A DNA stretch of 64,000 nucleotides, taken from Bradyrhizobium sp. CIAT3101 (lineage in GTDB: Bacteria > Pseudomonadota > Alphaproteobacteria > Rhizobiales > Xanthobacteraceae). The notes below the pieces were generated by a model. That model saw only the letters and a list, made by a program, of their open reading frames with translations. It had not been told where the DNA came from and did not search any database. The stretch spans positions 3,617,001 to 3,681,000 of the forward strand of contig NZ_CP121634.1 of assembly GCF_029714945.1 (NCBI RefSeq). Direction: 5' to 3'. The translations under genes and the position numbers were made by a program. Position 1 is the first letter of the stretch. Each line of letters starts with the position of its first letter. Below, piece by piece: positions 58,130 to 64,000 of this stretch.

Positions 58130-59281
58130 TTACAGACGTCGATCGGCAAGGGAGGGGCGGCCGGATATCTTCGGGCTGCTCCCGACCAGGAGATCCCTGA
58201 ACCGCCGAGGCTGCGACCGGAGATATTGGTTGGGGGCCTGGACCTGAGCACCCAGTTCAGCTGCGGCGTGCCAGGGCCATCGCGGATCGTAGAGCATGGT
58301 GCGCGCCAGCGCGATCATGTCGGCTTCGCGGGTCGCCACGATCGCCTCGGCTTGATCGAATCCCGTAATCAGCCCGACCGCGACGACCGGAATTCCCACG
58401 CTGGCCTTGACGGCGCGAGCCAGGGGCACCTGATAGCTTGGTCCCACCGGAATCTTCTGACCGGGGTCGAGACCGCCGCTCGAAATGTGGACTGCATCGC
58501 AGCCGGCACGCTCCAGCTTCGCTGCGAAGGAGCAGGTCTGTTCGATGTCCCACCCTTCGTCGACCCAATCGGTGCCGGAGATACGGACGGTGACCGGCCT
58601 GTCCGGCACGGCCTCGCGCACAGCCTCGAAGACTTCAAGCGGAAAACGCATGCGGTTTTCCAGCGATCCGCCGTACCGATCGTCGCGCCGGTTGGAGAGC
58701 GGTGACAGGAATTGATGCAGGAGGTAGCCGTGGGCGCAGTGAAGCTGGATCAGATCGACGCCGATGCGCCGGGCGCGTTTGGCCGTTGCTGCGAACGCAT
58801 CGCGTATGGCTCGCAGTCCATCGCGATCGAGCATCCGCGGAGACACCTGGCCTGCGGCATAAGGTATGGCTGAAGGTGCATCCGTCTGCCAGCCATCCGG
58901 CGCGCCAGGTGCGATCTGGGCTCCGCCGATCCACGGCACCTCGGTGGACGCCTTGCGGCCTGCGTGGTTCAATTGAATGCCGATGGGAATGCCCGACCAG
59001 CGTCGGATACGATCGATCGTCGAGCCCATCGCGATTTCCGTCTTGTCGTCATAGAGGCCGACATCGGCCCACGTGATGCGGCCATCCGGCAGCACCGCCG
59101 TGGCCTCGATCGTGAGCAAAGCCGCGCCGGAGAGCGAAAGGTGCCCCAAATGGATCAGGTGCCAGTCGGTCATGCAGCCGTGCTCTGCCGAATACTGGCA
59201 CATCGGCGCGATAATGATCCGGTTGGATAATTCGAGCGGACCGACCCGTATGGGTTCGAAGATGGCAGGCCGATGCGTCAT
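58130..59281 (-). CDS. NADH:flavin oxidoreductase (Old Yellow Enzyme family)
   Basis: A 383-residue FMN-dependent TIM-barrel oxidoreductase of the OYE/YqjM-like class: 'ELSNRIIIAPMCQYSAEHG' (Cys/Tyr active-site region, about 18-37), 'QLNHAGRK' (about 103-110), 'IQLHCAHGYLLHQFLSPLSNRRDDRYGGSLENR' (about 180-212) and 'VVAVGLITGFDQAEAIV' near the end. It would reduce activated C=C bonds using NAD(P)H. ATG 59281 has GGAGG upstream; a much longer open frame overlapping the cydB-like gene is a shadow. It lies 29 bases downstream of the oxidase genes and is probably in their operon. Confidence 0.92.
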   Translation of the reverse strand: MTHRPAIFEPIRVGPLELSNRIIIAPMCQYSAEHGCMTDWHLIHLGHLSLSGAALLTIEATAVLPDGRITWADVGLYDDKTEIAMGSTIDRIRRWSGIPIGIQLNHAGRKASTEVPWIGGAQIAPGAPDGWQTDAPSAIPYAAGQVSPRMLDRDGLRAIRDAFAATAKRARRIGVDLIQLHCAHGYLLHQFLSPLSNRRDDRYGGSLENRMRFPLEVFEAVREAVPDRPVTVRISGTDWVDEGWDIEQTCSFAAKLERAGCDAVHISSGGLDPGQKIPVGPSYQVPLARAVKASVGIPVVAVGLITGFDQAEAIVATREADMIALARTMLYDPRWPWHAAAELGAQVQAPNQYLRSQPRRFRDLLVGSSPKISGRPSLADRRL

Positions 59282-59310
59282 GGCGATTGTCCTCCGTTGT
59301 CTTTCCTCGC

Positions 59311-60318
59311 TCAGGAGGCGCCGACCTTTCCCCGAAACGTCCAGTAGCTGAAGCCGACATAAGCCAGGATGATCGGGACAATTCCAGCGATCGCGAAGAA
59401 CGAGATCACCTGGGTGCGCTGTTCGGATGCTGCGTCCCAGATGTTCATGACGCCCGGAATGGCGTAGGGCCAGACACTCGCGCCGAGGCCGCCCAGCGAG
59501 GCGAGGAACAGCAATATCGCGCAGAGAAACGGCATCCAATCGCGCGGTCCGGACAACGACCGCAAAGCGCCGACCCACGCCGCCGCGGCGATGAGGGGAA
59601 GCGGCGAGAGCGACAGCAAATGGGAGGGCGTGAACCAGCGGTCGGCGATCGCAGGGACGCTCAACGGCGTCCACAGACTGATCAATGCGATCGCGGCCCC
59701 CGTAAGAAGAAGCGTCACGAGCGCGAACCTGCGGCCGGAGGCCTGCGTCGTTCCCTCGGTCTTCCATATCAACCAGCATGCGCCGAGCAGGCCATAACCG
59801 GCTGCGAGCCCGAGACCGGTTGCGACCGAGAATGGCGTGATCCAGTCCAGCGGACCGCCGGCAAAGTGGCCGTCGACAACGCGAATTGTCCCGCCGATGA
59901 ATGATCCCAGGATGGCGCCCTGGCAAAAAGCTGCGATCGCAGAGCCCGCAGTGAACGCAGTCGTCCATAGCACCCGCAACGGTCCGCCCTGGGAGCGGAA
60001 ACCGAACGAAACGCCGCGCAAGACGAGGCCAAACAGCATCAAGGCGAGGGGCACGTAGTACGCCGGGATGAGAATTGCGAAGGCTCCGGGAAAGGCCGTC
60101 CATAGCACCATCGCGCCGAGCACGAGCCACGTCTCGTTGCCGTCCCAGGTCGGTGCCAGCGTTCGGATCATGATATCGCGGTCGGCCGGGCGCGGCGCGA
60201 ACGGCAGGAGGATCCCGACCCCGAGGTCGAATCCATCCAGGATGACATAAAGCGCGATGACAAAGGCCGCAGACACGGCGAACACCACCGGCAGATCGAG
60301 ATTGCCCAGAATGCTCAT
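59311..60318 (-). CDS. cioB: Cytochrome bd-type oxidase subunit II
   Basis: A 335-residue polytopic membrane protein (about eight to nine helices). It matches CydB/CioB: 'VILDGFDLGVGILLPFAP' near residue 27, 'TWDGNETWLVLGAMVLWTAFPGAFA' near residue 58 and 'RGVSFGFRSQ' near residue 100. Subunit II of the quinol oxidase stabilises the haem-bearing subunit I. Its ATG overlaps the stop of subunit I (ATGA). Given the short Q-loop of subunit I it is best named cioB. Confidence 0.93.
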   Translation of the reverse strand: MSILGNLDLPVVFAVSAAFVIALYVILDGFDLGVGILLPFAPRPADRDIMIRTLAPTWDGNETWLVLGAMVLWTAFPGAFAILIPAYYVPLALMLFGLVLRGVSFGFRSQGGPLRVLWTTAFTAGSAIAAFCQGAILGSFIGGTIRVVDGHFAGGPLDWITPFSVATGLGLAAGYGLLGACWLIWKTEGTTQASGRRFALVTLLLTGAAIALISLWTPLSVPAIADRWFTPSHLLSLSPLPLIAAAAWVGALRSLSGPRDWMPFLCAILLFLASLGGLGASVWPYAIPGVMNIWDAASEQRTQVISFFAIAGIVPIILAYVGFSYWTFRGKVGAS

Positions 60319-61703
60319 TTGATCACTTCTCCTGCTGCGATGGCTGCATGGATGGCGCCGAGTGGCCGGCCGACGGGCGTTGTTGGTGTCTCGGTCTCGA
60401 AGCCGCGCCACACCAGCCGACCGCCATAGTAGAAGAAGCCGAGCAGCAGCAGATTGTAGAGCACCAGCGCGACCGCAAGCGATCCGAATACGGCCCCACC
60501 GGCGATCGGGGAGACCGCGTCGGCCGTTCGCAACTGCCCGTAGACGACGTAAGGTTGCCGTCCCACCTCCGTCACCGTCCAGCCTGCGAGCGTTGCGACA
60601 AAGCCGAGCGGTGTACCGACCAGACATGCGTAGAGATACCAATGTGTGTCGAACAGCTGCTGACGCCAGCGGAGATAGAGAGAGACCAACGCGAGGCCGA
60701 GCAGCAGCATTCCGCAGCCAACCATGATCCGGAAGGCGAAGAAGACGGGAATGACCGGCGGACGCTCACTCGCAGGGACCTCTTTCAGGCCCTTGACTTC
60801 GCCGTTGAGCGAATGGGTGAGAATGATGCTGCCCAACCAGGGGATTTCGATGGCGTAGTCGTTGCGCTCGGCCTTCTCGTCGGGCCAGGCAATGGCCGTC
60901 AGCGGCACCGATTTCGCCGTCTCCCATCGCGCTTCGATGGCTGCGAGCTTCATCGGCTGGAATTTACGGGTGTTGAGCCCGTGTTGATCGCCCACGAAGA
61001 TTTGCAGCGGTACCAAAATCGTTGCCATCCAGAGGCAGAGCGAGAAGGCCGCGCGGGCAGGCGCCTGCTCCTTCGCCCGGCCGCGCAGCAGCCAGAACGC
61101 GGACACGCCGACAACGACGAAAATCCCGGTGATGAAGCTGGCGAGCAGCATATGTGCGAGCCGGTACGGCATCGAGGGATTGAAAACCACGCCCCAGAAA
61201 TCCGTGGTGACGAACCGGCCGTCGCCGGTCATGGTGAAATCCACCGGCGTCTGCATCCAGGAGTTCGCCGCGATGATCCAGAAGGCGGAGATGACCGTGC
61301 CGGTTGCCACGATCACGGACGCCGCGAAGTGGACCCATTTCCCGACGCGCTTCTCGCCGAACAACATGATCCCGATAAAGCCGGCCTCGAGAAAAAACGC
61401 CGTCAGGACTTCGAGCGTCAGGAGCGGGCTGATGACGTCAGCCGTGACCCGGGCATATCGCGACCAGTTCAGTCCGATTTCGTAGGAGATGACCACGCCG
61501 GTCACGACGCCCATCCCGAATGCGAGCGCAAAGACCTTGGTCCAGAAAGTCGCGAGCTGGTGGTATGCCGGCTTGCCGGTCCGGAGCCACAAGGCATTCA
61601 AGGTGACGATGAACCATGCGATCCCGATCGAAAAGGCCGGCCACAGGATGTGGTAGCCGATCGTAAACGCAAATTGCAGTCGTGAAAGAATCACAGGATC
61701 CAT
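60315..61703 (-). CDS. cioA: Cytochrome bd-type (cyanide-insensitive) oxidase subunit I
   Basis: A 462-residue haem-bearing subunit of a bd-type quinol oxidase that reduces oxygen at the inner membrane. 'FAFTIGYHILWPAFSIG' near residue 12 carries the N-terminal haem-ligand His. 'FGMGVVTGVVISYEIG' and 'GDQHGLNTRKFQPMKLAAIEARWET' follow, then 'GWTVTEVGRQPYVVYG' near the end. The Q-loop after 'QPMKLAAIEARW' is short, as in CIO rather than E. coli CydA. ATG 61703 has GGAG upstream; the 135-residue open extension beyond it is not supported. Confidence 0.94.
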   Translation of the reverse strand: MDPVILSRLQFAFTIGYHILWPAFSIGIAWFIVTLNALWLRTGKPAYHQLATFWTKVFALAFGMGVVTGVVISYEIGLNWSRYARVTADVISPLLTLEVLTAFFLEAGFIGIMLFGEKRVGKWVHFAASVIVATGTVISAFWIIAANSWMQTPVDFTMTGDGRFVTTDFWGVVFNPSMPYRLAHMLLASFITGIFVVVGVSAFWLLRGRAKEQAPARAAFSLCLWMATILVPLQIFVGDQHGLNTRKFQPMKLAAIEARWETAKSVPLTAIAWPDEKAERNDYAIEIPWLGSIILTHSLNGEVKGLKEVPASERPPVIPVFFAFRIMVGCGMLLLGLALVSLYLRWRQQLFDTHWYLYACLVGTPLGFVATLAGWTVTEVGRQPYVVYGQLRTADAVSPIAGGAVFGSLAVALVLYNLLLLGFFYYGGRLVWRGFETETPTTPVGRPLGAIHAAIAAGEVIK

Positions 61704-61869
61704 CGGCGCACTCCATCGGCAGACATTTGACGGCTCCAGCGAGCAGGAGGGGGCTGTCCGCACATCCTTCAGTGTGTCGTATCGGCTCCAACAAATATTG
61801 TGAAAGCGTGCCCCCATTTGTCTGCATCGAGCCGTATCTTGCGCCGATCGCGGCCGCAGAGCCTTACTC

Positions 61870-63504
61870 TCAGGCCTGCGTCGCCGAAGTGACACCGCAC
61901 CGACGCAGCAACGCTTTGGCAAAGCCGAACGGCGCGGGCGTGAACGGCCCTGGTGGTGCCCGCGTGATCCAGCACAGGCAGAACAGGCCGGTGATCGCGA
62001 GCCAAAAGCAGAGCGAGAAGCCGTCGATGAAAGCCAGGACATTGGCCTCGCGCGCGACGGTTTCCGAAAAAACCTGGATCGCTCGTGCCGAGGCCGCGTC
62101 CGCACCACGATCCGAGAGATGATCGGCGAGCGCGGTCAACCGATGGCTCACCTCGGAATCACCGTCTGCAACATGAAGTCCGAGATAGTTCGAATGGATC
62201 TGCTCGCGGACGCGTAGCCATGTCGTCATCAAGGCCACACCGACCTCCGCGCCGACCACGCGGATAACCTGGATATAGGCGGAGAATGCGGTTGCGCGCG
62301 ACGAATCCGAGTTTGCGACCAGGGTAAGAATGACCGGCGTCAAGGTGAAGACCTGGCCGACCGACAGCAGGAGGACGATCAGACGAAAGTCCGGCGGCGC
62401 CCAATCGCTGGACAATTGCATGCCAAGAAGACCCACTGCGGCGAAAGCCGAGAGTCCGAAGGCAGCGACCCAACGGGCATCGAAGTGTCGAAGGACGACG
62501 ATCGAAAGTGGTATCAGCATCAATATCGGCAGGGCGCCATACGCCAGCATCAGCGATCCATACTGCTCGGGACGCAGCAGCGTGACGGTCCCGAGGAAGC
62601 CGGGCACGAGGACGGAATTGGACAGGCTGGTCAGGGTGTAGAACAGAGCGGTTGCGAGGCCCAATCCGACGTTGCGCTTGAACAGCACGTTGATGTTGGC
62701 CCAGGGATCGCCGGCGTAAATTTCGTTGACAAGGAAGGCCATGAACAGAGCGCCGCCTCCGGCGAGCAGACCGACCACGATGCCCGACCCGAGCCAATCG
62801 AGCCGGTTGCCCTGATCGAGCCCCGCGTAGAACATCGACAACGACGCGCCGAACAAGAGCATGCCGGCCCAGTCGGCCCTGCGTAGGAGGCCGCGATTGA
62901 TCTGGCATGGAGGTGTGCCGAGATAGACCAGCAATGCCATCAGCGGCGCAATCACGACGCCTTGCCAGTAGAACCATTGCCATCCGAGGTCCGCGGCAAA
63001 CAGTCCGGCGGCGGCAAGGCCTATATCCTGCGTCAGGCCAACGCGCACGGCATAGAGGGCGATTGCCCAGAGCCACCACTGCTTTGGCAAGTGACGGAAG
63101 ATGATCATGAACGTCGCCGGCACGAAGGTCCCCAGCAACATCCCGTAGACGATGCTCAATGCCATCAGCGTCTCGTAATTCCGCGTTAACGGGATGACAT
63201 AGGAGACGACGGCAAACAGCAGGCTGGGCACGGCCAGGATGCGTCGCAGTCCAAAGGTCGTGACGAGCCAGACCACCGCCGGCGCGACGAATATCTGCGA
63301 TCCGACGGAGGCTGTGTAGAGCCAGGCTCCCTCGTCGAAGCTGAGCGAGAACGCGCCGCGCAGATCGGGGAGGCCGTAGCCGATCAATCGTGTGTCGTAG
63401 TTGGTGAAAATGGAGCCAAGAACGACGGCTGCGACCGCGAACAGCGGTTGCGGAGTGATGCCGCCGAACGAAACGGGCCCGTGCCGATCGTCGTCGTCAC
63501 TCAT
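61870..63504 (-). CDS. MFS drug exporter, DHA2 (EmrB-like)
   Basis: A 544-residue major facilitator protein with about 14 membrane helices, of the DHA2/EmrB type. After a short cytoplasmic start, 'DTRLIGYGLPDLRGAFSLS' corresponds to the first-helix signature, and a large periplasmic/C-terminal segment follows near residue 460. Its start overlaps by 4 bases the stop of the adaptor gene, giving an EmrA-EmrB style tripartite export pair for hydrophobic drugs or acids. It ends 166 bases before the oxidase gene on the same strand. Confidence 0.9.
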   Translation of the reverse strand: MSDDDDRHGPVSFGGITPQPLFAVAAVVLGSIFTNYDTRLIGYGLPDLRGAFSLSFDEGAWLYTASVGSQIFVAPAVVWLVTTFGLRRILAVPSLLFAVVSYVIPLTRNYETLMALSIVYGMLLGTFVPATFMIIFRHLPKQWWLWAIALYAVRVGLTQDIGLAAAGLFAADLGWQWFYWQGVVIAPLMALLVYLGTPPCQINRGLLRRADWAGMLLFGASLSMFYAGLDQGNRLDWLGSGIVVGLLAGGGALFMAFLVNEIYAGDPWANINVLFKRNVGLGLATALFYTLTSLSNSVLVPGFLGTVTLLRPEQYGSLMLAYGALPILMLIPLSIVVLRHFDARWVAAFGLSAFAAVGLLGMQLSSDWAPPDFRLIVLLLSVGQVFTLTPVILTLVANSDSSRATAFSAYIQVIRVVGAEVGVALMTTWLRVREQIHSNYLGLHVADGDSEVSHRLTALADHLSDRGADAASARAIQVFSETVAREANVLAFIDGFSLCFWLAITGLFCLCWITRAPPGPFTPAPFGFAKALLRRCGVTSATQA

Positions 63505-64000
63505 CCCCCGCCACCATCGACATGAATACGGGTGACGACGGACATGCCCGGCAACAGCTGAGCGAGCAGCGGCTGATGCTTGTCGAAGGCGATTCGCACG
63601 GGAATGCGCTGAACGACCTTGGTAAAATTCCCGGTCGCGTTATCCGGCGGGAGCAGCGCGAACTGGGAGCCGGACGCCGGCGAGATCCGCTCGACATGTC
63701 CGCGCAGCGGCCGGTCCGGAAAGCTATCGACGGCGATATCGACGGGTTGGCCCGGACGGATGCGCGTCAGCTGCGTTTCCTTGTAGTTCGCGATGACGTA
63801 GACGTCGGGGAGCGGCACGACATTGATGAAGTTGCGCCCGATGGTGACATAGTCGCCGCGCTGAACTTGCCGTTCGCTGACCACGCCATCAAACGGCGCG
63901 AGGATCCGGGTATAACCCAGTTTCAGACTCGCAGCGGCCAAAGTCGCTTTGGCGCCCTCGACATCCGCGGCACGCTGCTTTCTTGTCCCCTGGAGCACCT
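63501..64000 (-). CDS. HlyD/EmrA-type membrane fusion protein (3' part)
   Basis: The C-terminal 166 residues of a periplasmic adaptor; the gene continues past the right edge. A barrel-sandwich/lipoyl segment ('LAAASLKLGYTRILAPFDGVVSERQVQRGDYV') is followed by a beta-barrel ('VYVIANYKETQLTRIRPGQPVDIAVDSFPD...LRGHVERISPASGSQFALLPPDNATGNFTKVVQRIPVRI'), very characteristic of EmrA-like proteins. It would link the MFS exporter to an outer-membrane channel. Stop overlaps the exporter start (ATGA). Confidence 0.92.
   Translation of the reverse strand, partial: VLQGTRKQRAADVEGAKATLAAASLKLGYTRILAPFDGVVSERQVQRGDYVTIGRNFINVVPLPDVYVIANYKETQLTRIRPGQPVDIAVDSFPDRPLRGHVERISPASGSQFALLPPDNATGNFTKVVQRIPVRIAFDKHQPLLAQLLPGMSVVTRIHVDGGGG

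Noticed and set aside
58130..60130. 666-codon open frame suggesting a fusion of an OYE enzyme with an N-terminal domain
   Set aside because: The upstream half is another frame of cioB on the same strand. A good ribosome binding site and ATG at 59281 define the real OYE start.
60348..61685. 445-codon plus-strand frame over cioA
   Set aside because: Antisense shadow of a strongly supported oxidase subunit.

Overview
The window looks like a piece of a high-GC alphaproteobacterial chromosome, most likely Bradyrhizobium or a close relative. This is inferred from protein families and wording (FixJ-type regulators, giant kinase/STAND/histidine kinase fusions, Gly/Tyr-rich exported proteins, cioAB with an OYE gene); no database search was possible. 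There are three tRNA genes (Thr-TGT, Tyr-GTA, Gly-TCC) and no rRNA or CRISPR array.

Region 1 (1 to about 15,990) is the right-hand part of a prophage or phage-derived element, visibly lower in GC than the rest and full of small overlapping genes. It carries an HK97-type prohead protease, a RepA-like P-loop ATPase followed by an iteron-like repeat cluster, a tail fibre and a tape-measure-like protein. Next comes a cargo segment: a KAP-like P-loop NTPase, a convergent DUF3800 gene and a previously hidden 56-residue zinc-ribbon gene. A control region follows (AlpA-like and XRE regulators, two copies of one palindromic operator), and then a large serine recombinase whose reading frame runs straight into the host tRNA-Thr gene. 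That junction marks the right attachment site; the left end is outside the window.

Region 2 (16,000-25,700) is ordinary chromosome: small exported proteins, rlmB, tRNA-Tyr, an LLM flavin oxidoreductase, a quinone oxidoreductase, a UvrD-type helicase, a TMEM175-like channel and a YciI protein.

Region 3 (25,000-57,800) is a signalling island. It has a solute-binding protein divergent from a hybrid histidine kinase, and two giant paralogues (1829 and 1844 residues) fusing a kinase-like domain, a STAND ATPase, GAF, PAS and histidine kinase. In both giants the kinase-like domain lacks key catalytic residues. A short relic of a third copy lies between them. Four more response regulators, three more histidine kinases and a truncated winged-helix/NTPase also sit here. 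Interspersed are a complete mini transcription unit for a 14-residue peptide next to tRNA-Gly, an orphan solute-binding protein whose Tat signal is out of frame with its start codon, a pit phosphate transporter behind a five-half-site Pho box, an alpha/beta hydrolase, a tautomerase and a four-gene operon of tiny proteins.

Region 4 (57,700-64,000) is respiratory and efflux: a UBP zinc finger protein, an Old Yellow Enzyme family oxidoreductase, a cyanide-insensitive-type bd oxidase (cioAB), and an EmrB-like exporter overlapping the 3' part of an EmrA-like adaptor gene that runs off the right edge.
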